Below, in pieces: positions 27,465-37,340 of a stretch of DNA of 64,000 nt. The first letter of the stretch is position 1; every line of letters begins with the position of its first letter. A model generated the notes under the pieces. That model saw only the letters and a program-made list of their open reading frames with translations, made no database searches and was not told where the DNA came from. The position numbers and the translations under genes are program-made. Source of the stretch: Thermogutta sp039793925 (lineage in GTDB: Bacteria > Planctomycetota > Planctomycetia > Pirellulales > Thermoguttaceae); contig NZ_JBAMME010000334.1 in assembly GCF_039793925.1 (NCBI RefSeq), positions 1 to 64,000 of the forward strand. The letters are read 5' to 3'.

Positions 27465-29222
27465 ATGTTATTGAAACAATATACACATAGATTCGCTATT
27501 TACCTCCTACTGCTCGTCAGCACGGTCGTGGTATGCCAGACGAGCTGTCGGCGTGGTGTCGACTCCTCGGGCACAGGCGGCCGTACCAGCAGCGGTATCC
27601 TCCTCAAAGACGTGTCCACAAAAGTAGGCATTACGTTTCAACACACCGATGGCAGCAGCGGTGAGCACTATATCATTGAACCGATGAGTGCCGGGCTCGC
27701 ACTTTTCGACTACGACAATGATGGTTTTATCGATATTTATTTTCTCAATGGCGCCCCGCTCCCCGGCTATAAAGGACCCCGCAATCCGCGTAATGCTTTG
27801 TACAGGAATAACGGCGACTGGACATTCACCGACGTGACGGACCGGGCGGGGGTAGGTGACACAGGATATGGACTTGGCGTAACGGTGGGTGATTTCGACA
27901 ATGATGGCGACCCCGACCTCTATCTGAACAACTATGGTCCAAATGTTTTCTATCGCAACAATGGTGACGGGACTTTTACCGACATCACGGGACAAACCGG
28001 AACTGCCGGTCCGGCCGACTACGTTGGAGCTGGCGCGCTTTTCGTCGATGTTGACCGTGACGGTCTGCTCGATCTTTACGTGGGAAATTATCTCCGATTC
28101 GATCCCAGTATGAATGTTGTGCGGATGATTGACGGCATGCGATCTTATCCGTCGCCTCGAGACTATTTACCCATTCCTGATACTCTCTATCGCAACAATG
28201 GTGACGGAACGTTTGCTGACATCAGCGAGACTTCCGGAATCGCCGCCGTTAAAGGAACTGCCATGGGGATGGTGGCCGCCGACATCGATAATGACGGAGA
28301 CACCGATATCTTTGTTCTCAATGACGTTGCAGAGAATTTCTTATTCATCAATGATGGCACCGGCCATTTCACCGAATCTGCGATCGAACGTGGAGTTGCT
28401 TACAACGCTTATGGTGAGGAAAACGCCAGTATGGGCGTGGATTGCGGTGATGTGGACCGTGATGGCTGGCTCGATTTCTATATGACCGCTTACGAAGATG
28501 AGCTGGCTGTTTTTTATCGCAATCTCGGTGACGGTTACTTTGAGGACGTCACCCAGCTTACAGGCGCGGGTGAAGGTACGTACCCACACGTCAATTGGGG
28601 CGTTGGCCTAGTCGATCTCGATAACGATGGTGACCTGGATATCTTTATTGCCAACGGACACACGGAGGATAATGCCGAGGCCCGAACCGCCGCCACCGCG
28701 TGGCGGGTCCGCAACCTCGTGTTGATAAACGACGGAAAAGGACATTTTCGAAACGTCACAGACGACTGCGGTGACGGGCTTGCACCGGTCGAGGCCAGTC
28801 GCGGTGCGGCCTTCGCCGATCTCGACAATGATGGGGATATTGACATTGTGGTCCTCAACTCGCGGAGTGCACCCACGATCATTGAAAACCGAACGAGTAA
28901 CGGCAATCACTGGATTCAGATTATTCTCGAGGGAACCAAGACAAATCGCGATGGTGTCGGCAGTCGAGTAACACTGACCGCGGGGGATTTAAGACTCGTC
29001 CAGGAAAAGCTTGGAGGACGCGGTTACCAGTCTTACTGGGGTTCAAGGCTCCATTTCGGTTTAGGCCAACACAATCGTATCGATCAGATAGAAGTTCACT
29101 GGCTGAGCGGCACGGTAGACATACTAAGAAACATACCGATCGATTGTTTTATAAGGATTAAAGAAGGAACCGGGCGTTTTGAAGTTGTACGGTTACCACG
29201 GGCAAAGGGCTCTCCGAAATAG
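27465..29222 (+). CDS. CRTAC1-family FG-GAP/ASPIC-UnbV lipoprotein, copy 2
   Basis: A 585-residue paralogue of the preceding gene. It has a signal segment (IYLLLLVSTVVVCQTSC, lipobox-like), FQHTDGSSGEHYIIEPMSAG, repeated DxDxDG loops (DFDNDGDPDLY, DIDNDGDTDIF, DLDNDGDIDIV), and the ASPIC/UnbV end (GYQSYWGSRLHFGLG, IEVHWLSG). Start at ATG 27465 or TTG 27459. It begins 17 bp after copy 1, in the same operon. Order and spacing of motifs are the same in all three copies, so they arose by duplication. Confidence 0.9.
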   Translation: MLLKQYTHRFAIYLLLLVSTVVVCQTSCRRGVDSSGTGGRTSSGILLKDVSTKVGITFQHTDGSSGEHYIIEPMSAGLALFDYDNDGFIDIYFLNGAPLPGYKGPRNPRNALYRNNGDWTFTDVTDRAGVGDTGYGLGVTVGDFDNDGDPDLYLNNYGPNVFYRNNGDGTFTDITGQTGTAGPADYVGAGALFVDVDRDGLLDLYVGNYLRFDPSMNVVRMIDGMRSYPSPRDYLPIPDTLYRNNGDGTFADISETSGIAAVKGTAMGMVAADIDNDGDTDIFVLNDVAENFLFINDGTGHFTESAIERGVAYNAYGEENASMGVDCGDVDRDGWLDFYMTAYEDELAVFYRNLGDGYFEDVTQLTGAGEGTYPHVNWGVGLVDLDNDGDLDIFIANGHTEDNAEARTAATAWRVRNLVLINDGKGHFRNVTDDCGDGLAPVEASRGAAFADLDNDGDIDIVVLNSRSAPTIIENRTSNGNHWIQIILEGTKTNRDGVGSRVTLTAGDLRLVQEKLGGRGYQSYWGSRLHFGLGQHNRIDQIEVHWLSGTVDILRNIPIDCFIRIKEGTGRFEVVRLPRAKGSPK

Positions 29223-29269
29223 GCTTTCCGGCCAGCGCCGATAAAAGCCACACGAGGGAGGCCACTCAA

Positions 29270-30358
29270 ATGACCTCGCGCACGCACGTTCTCACTTGGC
29301 TGGTGGTGATTGCAGGAGTTGGACTTGGAGCTATTTCCTTTATTTTAATTAAACGTCAGGTGTTATTCAAAGAACATATTCAACAGGAAACTGCACAGAG
29401 TCGTTCGGGAGCAACTATTATTGTTCCCGAAGTCGTCAATAAGCCGATACCCGAGACGGGGCAGCAGGTCGCCGCGGAGATGGACGCAGTTGCGCAGTGG
29501 CTCGAAATAACGTTCCCCCAATGCGTGGAAATGCTCGAGCTTAGCGCTCGGCTGCGGTTCCACCGCGGTGAACTTGATAAAGCTGAACAGTTATGGTGCC
29601 GTGCGATAAGCATCGATCCCACCTATCCCTTTGCTCATCATGGGGTGGCGATCGTGCGGGCTTTGCATGGCGATTATGAAGCCGCAATCAGTGAATATCG
29701 TGAGACGCTTCGCTTCAGCCCACGGGCTCTGGAACCGCTTCTCGAGTTAGGCGATGTACTCATTAAAGCCGGAAAGATTGATGACGCCATTGATCTACTG
29801 GAAAATGACTTTCCTTCTACGGTAGAGTCGCTATGGCGATACACCATGCTCGGAGAGTGTTATCTGCATAAAGGTGATCTGGCCAAAGCGCGACTCATGT
29901 ATGAACTGGCTCTTTCCCGCAGTCCCAATGATACATCTGCTTTGTATGGCCTGTCGCTTGTTCTGGCCCGTTTGGGCCGCCAGGCCGAAGCCGATAAAGT
30001 GGCCGAACAGCTCAAACAGCTTCGTGAGTCGGAACGCCAAAAACAGCGACAAGAGCGACGTCGTTTTGACGAGCGAACGGACCTTGCCGGAAAACTGGCC
30101 GAGGTGTACGGTGGTGTCGCCAGATTTCTCCTAGCGGTCGATGCGATCGAGCAGTCAAGAGCGATTGCGCACCGGGCTATTCAACTTCAACCCGACCAGC
30201 CGGTGGCACGACAGGTTCTGGCGGAAATTCGGCTCAAAGAACTGGCGCCCGTGGCAGCGGTCGCTCACTCCGTTTCTCAGGGCGAGGGAGACCACCAAAG
30301 GGACACACAATCACAGGGTCAGCCGCCCCAGAAGAGTTCCTCGAATACGCGGCCATGA
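29270..30358 (+). CDS. membrane-anchored TPR protein, second copy
   Basis: A 362-residue protein with an N-terminal membrane helix (WLVVIAGVGLGAISFILI, about residues 10-27) and about five to six TPR motifs such as LWCRAISIDPTYPFAHHGVA, followed by a charged Lys/Arg/Gln segment and a Gln/Ser-rich tail. It is shorter than the TPR protein at 24248 but has the same design. GGGAGG precedes the ATG. Placed between CRTAC1 copies 2 and 3, it suggests a repeated TPR-plus-CRTAC1 module. Confidence 0.85.
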   Translation: MTSRTHVLTWLVVIAGVGLGAISFILIKRQVLFKEHIQQETAQSRSGATIIVPEVVNKPIPETGQQVAAEMDAVAQWLEITFPQCVEMLELSARLRFHRGELDKAEQLWCRAISIDPTYPFAHHGVAIVRALHGDYEAAISEYRETLRFSPRALEPLLELGDVLIKAGKIDDAIDLLENDFPSTVESLWRYTMLGECYLHKGDLAKARLMYELALSRSPNDTSALYGLSLVLARLGRQAEADKVAEQLKQLRESERQKQRQERRRFDERTDLAGKLAEVYGGVARFLLAVDAIEQSRAIAHRAIQLQPDQPVARQVLAEIRLKELAPVAAVAHSVSQGEGDHQRDTQSQGQPPQKSSSNTRP

Positions 30359-30416
30359 TAGCCTGACGACATGGCTGACAAACAGCTTGATGAACTCGGG
30401 CTGGTGAGATTGAGTT

Positions 30417-32267
30417 ATGGGATGTATGCGATCGTCGCCTTGGAGCGATTTGAGTGTCGGCTTCGCGTTTTTGATAATGCTTTTTTTTGTCCTTCTCACT
30501 CTGCCGGTACCGGGATGCCGTCGCCCAGAACAGGCGGACCGTCCCAGCCCCGAAGCCACAGATTTAGAAACGCACCGTTCTTTGGCCTCTTCCGCGCAGG
30601 GAGTCGAGAATCAATCGACAAGGCCTGCACCTGCTTCCTTTTGTTTTCGAGACGTCACGGATTCATGCGGCATTCAGTTCGTTCATACCGATGGGAGCAG
30701 TGGCCGCCGGTACGTGATTGAGCCCATGTCCGCTGGCCTGCTTTTGTTCGATTACAACAACGATGGCTGGATTGATATCTATTTCCTTAATGGCGCTCCA
30801 CTCCCGGGCTACACTGGTCCTCCGTCTCCTCGAAATCATTTGTATCGCAACCTGGGTAATTGGCGATTCGTGGATGCCACTGATCAGGCCGGAGTCGGAG
30901 ACACTGGCTACGGACTGGGAGTCGCCGCTGCCGATTTCGACAACGATGGTGACGAGGATATCTATGTCAACAATTTCGGACCGAACGTGTTTTACAGAAA
31001 TAACGGTGACGGAACGTTCACCGATGTTACCCACCAGACAGGAACTGCGAACGGAGAGAAAATGGGGGCCGGGGTATGTTTTGTTGATATTGACCGGGAT
31101 GGATGGGTAGATTTGTATGTCGGTAACTATATTCACTTTACATTTGACCAGCATATATCGCGGACCATTAATGCTGTCCCCTCTTACCCCGGACCGCTCG
31201 ACTATACAGCCGTTCCTGATACTCTCTATCATAATCAGAGAGACGGTACTTTCGCGGATATTTCCGGGCCTTCGGGCATCTCTCAACTCGCTGGAACAAC
31301 CATGGGCATGGTTGCCGGCGATTTTGACAACGATGGAGACGATGACATCTTCATTTGCAATGACGTGCGAGAAAACTTTCTCCTTATTAATGATGGATTC
31401 GGCCACTTTGAGGAAGCCGCCATCTTGCGTGGCGTCGCCTACGATGCCAGTGGCTCTCCCCAGGCGAGTATGGGTGTGGACTGCGGCGACTTAAACCGCG
31501 ACGGCTGGCTGGATCTCTTTATGACGTCCTACCAGAACGAGACGGTCACCTTCTACCGCAACCTCGGCAAGGCATTCTTTGAAGATGCGACGGCCGTCAC
31601 CGGAGCCGGTGCGGGAAGCTATCCCTACGTGACCTGGGGCGTCGTCCTTGCTGACTTCGACAACGATGGTGACAAAGATGTCTTTATCGCTTGCGGTCAT
31701 CTGGATGATAATGTAGAACTCCGCGATCGCAGCACATCCTACCGCGCGAAAAACATTGTTCTGAAGAACCAAGGCGACGGACGGTTCGTTAACGTCAGCG
31801 CCCAAAGCGGCGATGGGCTCCAGGTTGCCAAGAGCAGCCGCGGAGCCGCCGGTGCCGACCTCGATAATGACGGGCGCATTGACATTGTGGTTGTTAATTC
31901 CCGGGACTCTCCCACGATTCTGCACAACGAGACGCCGACCCCCTACAACTGGTTGGAGCTTCTCCTGGAAGGTCGCGCCAGTAACCGGAGCGCAATTGGC
32001 GCTAAGGTCAAAGTGGTGGCTGGCGACCTCGTCCAGTATGACGAGGTTCACAGCGGACGCGGATACCAGAGTGACTGGGGCCGGCGACTTCATTTCGGTC
32101 TCCGAGAGCACAATGAAGCTCAGCTTATCGAAGTCACCTGGCCGACCGGACGCATCGAGCGGTGGTCACACATTCCGGCCAACCGAATTGTCAAGCTCAT
32201 TGAAGGTGAAACCAGTTGGCTCACGGTGCACACCACACCATCGAGCTCTTCTCCCCAAAGAAAATAA
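30417..32267 (+). CDS. CRTAC1-family FG-GAP/ASPIC-UnbV lipoprotein, copy 3
   Basis: The 616-residue third paralogue: signal segment with lipobox-like LTLPVPGC, a longer Pro/Ser/Thr-rich linker, FVHTDGSSGRRYVIEPMSAG, the same series of Ca-binding blades (DFDNDGDEDIY, DIDRDGWVDLY, DLDNDGRIDIV) and a C-terminal ASPIC/UnbV domain (GYQSDWGRRLHFGL, IEVTWPTG). It closes the run and is followed by a strong inverted repeat. The ribosome binding site is weak; translation may depend on the upstream genes. Confidence 0.9.
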   Translation: MGCMRSSPWSDLSVGFAFLIMLFFVLLTLPVPGCRRPEQADRPSPEATDLETHRSLASSAQGVENQSTRPAPASFCFRDVTDSCGIQFVHTDGSSGRRYVIEPMSAGLLLFDYNNDGWIDIYFLNGAPLPGYTGPPSPRNHLYRNLGNWRFVDATDQAGVGDTGYGLGVAAADFDNDGDEDIYVNNFGPNVFYRNNGDGTFTDVTHQTGTANGEKMGAGVCFVDIDRDGWVDLYVGNYIHFTFDQHISRTINAVPSYPGPLDYTAVPDTLYHNQRDGTFADISGPSGISQLAGTTMGMVAGDFDNDGDDDIFICNDVRENFLLINDGFGHFEEAAILRGVAYDASGSPQASMGVDCGDLNRDGWLDLFMTSYQNETVTFYRNLGKAFFEDATAVTGAGAGSYPYVTWGVVLADFDNDGDKDVFIACGHLDDNVELRDRSTSYRAKNIVLKNQGDGRFVNVSAQSGDGLQVAKSSRGAAGADLDNDGRIDIVVVNSRDSPTILHNETPTPYNWLELLLEGRASNRSAIGAKVKVVAGDLVQYDEVHSGRGYQSDWGRRLHFGLREHNEAQLIEVTWPTGRIERWSHIPANRIVKLIEGETSWLTVHTTPSSSSPQRK

Positions 32268-32302
32268 CGCGCCACGTGGTCTGTATTAACTCACGTGGCG
32301 CG
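32268..32302. terminator. convergent hairpin terminator
   Basis: An 11-bp perfect stem CGCGCCACGTG / CACGTGGCGCG with a 13-nt loop, between the stop of CRTAC1 copy 3 and the stop of the opposing DUF3467 gene. A T-rich tail (TTATTTTCTTT) follows only on the minus strand, so it acts mainly for DUF3467 and may also stop the plus-strand operon. Confidence 0.6.
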
Positions 32303-32368
32303 ACGCAGTCACGCCCTTGTTTGTGGTTAGTTCACGAACCTCTACGCTTGCCGACTGCGCCAGATTAC

Positions 32369-32788
32369 TCATTGATTCGGGCGAGGCGGAACAGGCGGTA
32401 TCGCCCGAACACGCTTCTGGATGTCTGTCTCAAGGACACCGAAGGTGGCTTCGTGCCGCTGGATTGTAAGCTGAAGTGCGTGAAGCATCCGCTTGGCGGT
32501 ATAAAAATTCATGACAATCCGTTGGCTCACCACGATCGGCTGGGCAGGAATGCCGATCGGCTGCGGATTCAAACCGAAGTCGATGATGACCTCTTCCGGC
32601 GTTCCAGTGACACGACAGAAATTCGCATAACTGGCTGTCACCTTGCTGTCGTCAATCTGCAGCGTGACCCGAGGTGGAGCCGCCTGCTGTTGCTGAAACT
32701 GTTGCGGTTCCACGGCAGTTTGTGATGCCTTGTTTTCCTGATCCGTGACATCTGTTTCCGGGGGGTGAGGAAGATCGAAGTCTGACAC
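32369..32788 (-). CDS. DUF3467 domain protein
   Basis: A 139-residue protein with a Gln/Pro-rich N-terminal third and then the DUF3467 core: SYANFCRVTGTPEEVIIDFG and RIVMNFYTAKRML. The family is small and widespread, and its function is unknown. GTG at 32788 is favoured by AAGGGA about seven bases upstream; a TTG two codons earlier is possible. It is monocistronic. Confidence 0.85.
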   Translation of the reverse strand: MSDFDLPHPPETDVTDQENKASQTAVEPQQFQQQQAAPPRVTLQIDDSKVTASYANFCRVTGTPEEVIIDFGLNPQPIGIPAQPIVVSQRIVMNFYTAKRMLHALQLTIQRHEATFGVLETDIQKRVRAIPPVPPRPNQ

Positions 32789-33086
32789 GGCCAATCCCTT
32801 TCGTGAAAATTAGGTCCTCTTAACTCTTCGTCGCACCACCATATGGCGCGACCCCACTATCACAACCGGCGGTAGAAGATACCGCCAGCTCCCATTGTCA
32901 TGGAATCACCGTCTAAAGGAATATAGCACACATTTCGTAAGGTCATATTTCACAACTACATGGCCACCGATTGCCGGTCGGCCCTCGGCGTTTCATTCCG
33001 CGAATTCCAAACCACCGGTAAAAGCGGAGGAATCCTGAGGCCAGGCCATCACGTGATTCGGGGCGAGTCCCCTTGATGGCGAGGTT

Positions 33087-34880
33087 TTAACTATTTTCAG
33101 ACGGAGAACTCTTTTGACCACCTGCTGGCGCCACAGCACCAGTCGAAGTGTCTCCACCGGCACCATTTTTCGGGCCGTCACTGCCGTTGGCCCGCGCGGT
33201 TGCTTGCTGCCGGTTTGGAGTGGTCACCGATTCCGAGCGGCGCTCCGTCTCTCTACGATCTTCCGTGCGTCGTTCCGGATATTTGATCCGCCCATGGTAC
33301 ATCGCTACGAGTGACTTGATGAGGCTGTCTTCGATGGTGCGAAGCTCTCGTAGCGTCAGATTGGTATCATCAAACTGACCCTCATGCAGTTTCTTTTCGG
33401 CGATGTCTCGGACAACCGCCTCAATGCGGGATGGGGCCGGGTCCTTCAGGCTGCGGACGGCACTTTCCACAGCATCAGCGAGCATAAGCACAGCGGCCTC
33501 TTTGGTCTGCGGACGCGGTCCCGGGTAGCGGAAGTTATTTTCATCCACCTTGGGTGCTTCCGGCTGGCTCTCCTGCTTTCCCCGGGCGCGCTCGTAGAAA
33601 TACTCCACAAGCGTCGTGCCGTGATGCTGTTCGATAAAGTCGATGATCAACTCTGGAAGATGATGCTGCCGCGCAAGGTCCGCTCCATCTTTGACATGGG
33701 CGATGATGACCAGGCTGCTCATGGTCGGTTCAAGGGTTTCGTGTTTACTGGGAGCATCGGCTTGATTCTCGATGAAATAGCCTGGCTTGAGCATTTTCCC
33801 GATGTCGTGAAAATACGCTCCAACCCGCACGAGCAATCCGCGGGCACCAATGGACTCGGCTGCCGCCTCCGCTAGCGCTCCCACGTTGATCGAGTGATTG
33901 TACGTGCTCGGGGCCCGGCGAGCTAATTCTCTCAAAAGCGGGTGCGACAGATCGCTCAGCTCCAAGAGCGACATATCCGTGAGTACGCCGAAGAAGCGTT
34001 CCACAAACGGAAGCAACCCTTCCATGAGGAAACCGCTCACCACGCAGGCAAGGGCGAGGCGGCCTAACTCGGCGAGTAGTACCGTATCCACTGGCACTTG
34101 GTTGAGGAGGGCCACGAGCAAGCGAACAACCACACCAACAGCCGCCGCCCCCATGCTGACGTAAAGCAACTTCGTCCGCGTGCGAATGGAATCGAGCTGA
34201 AGAATCGCCCAGGCGACGACGGCCCCCCATAACAAGACGGCCCCCACTTCCATTCCCGTACCCAGCACCACCACCAGAATCATGACCCCGGCGAATAGGA
34301 GTGCCAGCTCCCGGTGATAGGCCACCGCGAGCGTCTGTCCAAAGATGATCATCGGGATCAATTCAGCATAGGGGACCTCTCTGGCCAGCCACTGGGCCAG
34401 AGCGACGGTCACAACCAGAAGGACGAGCACGCTGGCGAGGGAATGGAGCTTCACCAGCACACGGCGTTCCCGAAAGAAAAGGTACAAGGCCACGACTCCT
34501 AGAAGGCCTACCATCAAAAGCCAAACGGCGATAAACCTTTCCACCGTGTGAAGCCAGGCACCTCGCTGGGGGGTCGGCACCACCTCTGGTTCCGCGCCTT
34601 CGGAGTCAGTTCCGCGGAGATGCCAATGCAAAGTGCCGGCGGGTAGAGAGTACCGGGCATCAATCGCCAGATTCCCTGACCGCTCGGGTTGGGGGGGCAG
34701 CATCCCATGAATGCTCACGGTCAATAGGGTCGCCGCCATCAGCCCGAGAACCGCTCGCAGCCCCACTTCAGTCCGGCGAAGACGGTTCCAGGCCAGTTCC
34801 CACTTGGTGGGGACCTGAACCAGCCCGGCCAGGCGCTCCGCACGTTTTCGTTTTGGTGCACCGAATTTTAGAAAACCGAT
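33087..34880 (-). CDS. PgpH-like membrane HD phosphohydrolase (putative c-di-AMP phosphodiesterase)
   Basis: Basic cytoplasmic leader (FGAPKRKRAERLAGLVQ), one membrane helix, a short extracytoplasmic loop of roughly 60 residues, about six to seven more helices, then an HD domain with H..HDIGK (GAYFHDIGKMLKPGYF), a downstream HVKDG and EQHHGTTLVEYFY, and a disordered Ser/Thr/Gly-rich tail. Architecture resembles PgpH, which degrades c-di-AMP, but the large extracellular 7TMR-HDED domain is missing. No ATG/GTG/TTG exists upstream of GTG 34766, yet the conserved frame extends to the phoH stop. GGGAGG lies six bases before an ATC at 34880, which I take as the real start position or a base error for ATG. 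Confidence 0.8.
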   Translation of the reverse strand: MGFLKFGAPKRKRAERLAGLVQVPTKWELAWNRLRRTEVGLRAVLGLMAATLLTVSIHGMLPPQPERSGNLAIDARYSLPAGTLHWHLRGTDSEGAEPEVVPTPQRGAWLHTVERFIAVWLLMVGLLGVVALYLFFRERRVLVKLHSLASVLVLLVVTVALAQWLAREVPYAELIPMIIFGQTLAVAYHRELALLFAGVMILVVVLGTGMEVGAVLLWGAVVAWAILQLDSIRTRTKLLYVSMGAAAVGVVVRLLVALLNQVPVDTVLLAELGRLALACVVSGFLMEGLLPFVERFFGVLTDMSLLELSDLSHPLLRELARRAPSTYNHSINVGALAEAAAESIGARGLLVRVGAYFHDIGKMLKPGYFIENQADAPSKHETLEPTMSSLVIIAHVKDGADLARQHHLPELIIDFIEQHHGTTLVEYFYERARGKQESQPEAPKVDENNFRYPGPRPQTKEAAVLMLADAVESAVRSLKDPAPSRIEAVVRDIAEKKLHEGQFDDTNLTLRELRTIEDSLIKSLVAMYHGRIKYPERRTEDRRETERRSESVTTPNRQQATARANGSDGPKNGAGGDTSTGAVAPAGGQKSSPSENS

Positions 34881-34892
34881 CGCACGCCTCCC

Positions 34893-35904
34893 TTACGCAT
34901 CCGAAATTTCCTCGCTCATGGGCCCGGAGATCTCAGATCGTTCCTCTTGCCGATGAGACGCACTGGTCTCAGAGCTCCGGTCCCTCCGGGACGATCGCCC
35001 CTCGTAGGCATCCACAATAGCCTGAACGAGGGGATGCCGGACAATATCCGCCCTAGTCAGCTCAACCTGCGCAATCCCCGGGATATGCCGAAGCCTCGTC
35101 CATGCGTCCACCAATCCGCTCTTTGTGTTGGGAGGAAGATCGATCTGGGTCGTGTCTCCCGACACAACGATCTTGGATTGATGGCCCATGCGCGTGAGGA
35201 ACATTTTCATCTGAGCCACGGTGGTATTCTGAGCTTCGTCGAGGATCATGAATGCCTCGTTGAGTGTACGGCCACGCATATATGCGAGGGGCAGCACTTC
35301 AATGCGTTCCTCCTCAGCATAGCGAGCAGCCATGTCATACCCCACTATATCCCGGAGTGCGTCCATAAGCGGTCGCAGATAGGGCGAAATTTTCGCCTGA
35401 AGATCGCCCGGCAAAAATCCCAAACTCTCCCCAGCCTCGACAGCAGGTCGAGTCAGAACGACCTTGCGGATTCGCTGCTCTCGCAGGGCCGCCACCGCCA
35501 TCGCCACGGCGAGGTAAGTCTTGCCGGTTCCCGCCGGGCCGATACAGAACACAATGTCGTGCTTCTCGATGGCCGACACGTATCGCGCCTGCCCGGGTGT
35601 TCGCGGATAAACCCGGCGTCCACCGAACACTTCAATAGGCGGGACATCTTCCTGAATCGGGCCCGTTCTCACCTCCAGCAGAAGCCGGCGCACTTCCTCG
35701 GGCGCGAACGAGCGATTGCAGACGCTCCAGGATTTCTGTGGCCTGGAGCACTGCGGCGTCTTCCCCGCTGACGTAAATTTTATTGTTGTTGGCCGTCACC
35801 CGGACTCCCAGCACCTCCCGGATCATCCGCGCGTGCTGATCGCAAGGTCCCAGAACACCGGCCAGCGTCTCCCAGTTGACAATCGAGATGGAACGCTCAC
35901 TCAT
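34893..35904 (-). CDS. phoH: PhoH-family ATPase, reading frame broken by a frameshift
   Basis: The N-terminal KH-like domain is read from ATG 35904 (VLGPCDQHARMIREVLGVRV, NNKIYVSG, ATEILERLQSLV). The ATPase domain is read from another frame ending at 34893: CIGPAGTGKTYLAVAMAV Walker A, FMILDEAQNTT Walker B, KIVVSGDTTQIDLP. The shift falls near 35700, where frame 1 leaves LQSLVRARG and frame 2 resumes APEEVRRLLLEVRTG; one extra base or two missing bases explains it. Homologues are a single protein of about 330 residues. It may be a sequencing error or a real lesion; a GTG at 35693 could still start the ATPase half. The adjacent pgpH-like gene starts 12 bases later (PhoH-PgpH pairs are common). 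Confidence 0.85.
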
Positions 35905-36296
35905 CGAACGAAGGGCAACACCTCCCTTAAATCGTTTCAGGCTTGATGATTCTTACAATCCTTCAGGCAAGCTTCCCGCAACCTTGGCACTCAATTTCAG
36001 ACCAGGCAGTGTGTTTTCCGGTCCTTTCCACAGCGGCTTACCTTGGACCTCTTTCAACGAGCTGCGGCTACCTAATGCTCTACTATAGTCAATCTTATAC
36101 CGTGTCGCATGCCAAGTATCTCCCTGCTATAGGGTGACATGGAATACTCCTTAAGTATCGATTGGCGTTGAATTACCCACAACGCAGACCACGCTCAAAC
36201 CGGAATCGCTCAAGTTCCCTGATATCCGGGCAAGCCAACTGATTTTCGGCCGGGAATCACGCGGTACTGCACGCGGATGAGCCACACAGACGAGCG
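35905..36296. other. intergenic region upstream of phoH
   Basis: About 390 bp with no gene seen. It should contain the promoter of phoH; I found no convincing consensus. Confidence 0.5.
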
Positions 36297-36638
36297 CTAA
36301 ATGTTCAGATCTTTAAACCCCAAGTAGGTGTGACAATACGGACAAATCCTGGTGGCCGCAATAATCTCACGATGGCACTTTTCGCAAATCTTTTTAGGCA
36401 GTCGCGTCGGCGCCGGTTGCGACGGCCCTTCACTGACGGACTCAGCAATGGGGTTTTCCGCCCGAGGTGGCGGGGCCTCCCCAAGAAGCTTCAAAATCTC
36501 GTCCTCACTGAGGCTCTGTTTTTTCTCGGGGACCTTTACTTTGGCCCCACAAACCGGACACGTGCCTGTCCGGCCGCTATATTCTTCGCGGACCTTCAAT
36601 CGATGCCCATGAGGACAGTAAACTTCGATAAAGGACAT
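36297..36638 (-). CDS. double zinc-ribbon protein
   Basis: A 113-residue protein with an N-terminal ribbon (CPHGHRL followed by CPVCGAKVKVP), a short acidic/proline-rich linker, and a C-terminal CxxC-CxxC ribbon (CEKCHREIIAATRICPYC). Similar small ribbon proteins are frequent in planctomycetes; no function is known. The ATG at 36638 has GAGAGG upstream; an earlier in-frame start would add 13 residues without homology. Confidence 0.75.
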   Translation of the reverse strand: MSFIEVYCPHGHRLKVREEYSGRTGTCPVCGAKVKVPEKKQSLSEDEILKLLGEAPPPRAENPIAESVSEGPSQPAPTRLPKKICEKCHREIIAATRICPYCHTYLGFKDLNI

Positions 36639-37340
36639 AACTGCGGACCTCTCGCTGAGCCGCTCGAGGATAAGCAAAATCTCCTCACGACACCTTGGGC
36701 CTCCTTTCTCGCGGTTTCATTCCCTTTTTGCTGAACATTTCCTTCATTTCCCCGGTCGCGGTCCTCTTAAATCGAACCTTCGCCGTACGCAGCCGCGGAT
36801 TCCCGGACAGCGGTTTTGAGGGCGCACCACGCGCTACTTAAGCCTTCCATCAATATAATGGCTGCATTCCCGTCCCGCGCAGAAGGTCCGCGCGAGAAAC
36901 TCCATCACGAGCCTAAGCCACATTCCGCATTCACACCACTGCCACCCAACAGCCCGTCACGCGAGTGTGGCCGCCGCAAAAATCTGACCGCGATGCTCGC
37001 TCCAGATTATTAACCCCGCCGGCCGCTTATCGGCCCGTTAGTACTACCTAATCGAAATTCACTATAATGCACAGCTTTCTAATTTAACCTCTCTTCACCA
37101 TTTTCCGATTCGGGTGCCGCGATGTCGCAGGAGCCCCGCGCACTAGCCGAAATCGGAGCGCCCCATACTATGTTACCCACGATTCGACTTATGTCAAATA
37201 TTAGCCGAAAAGATTTGCGAGCGATCGACTGGGTCCCAAGACGTCAGAGGACCTGCCTTAATGACTGCTCAAAAGGCTAGGAGCTTTGGTCCCTCTTTTC
37301 ACCCGAAGGAAAACACTCCAGGTGGCAGGTCCCAAAATCG
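36639..37340. other. 700-bp gene-free region
   Basis: No reading frame with family motifs, codon bias or a binding site was found on either strand. There are no tRNA-like folds and no obvious repeats. The AT-rich block around 37060-37220 may hold regulatory sites. Confidence 0.5.
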
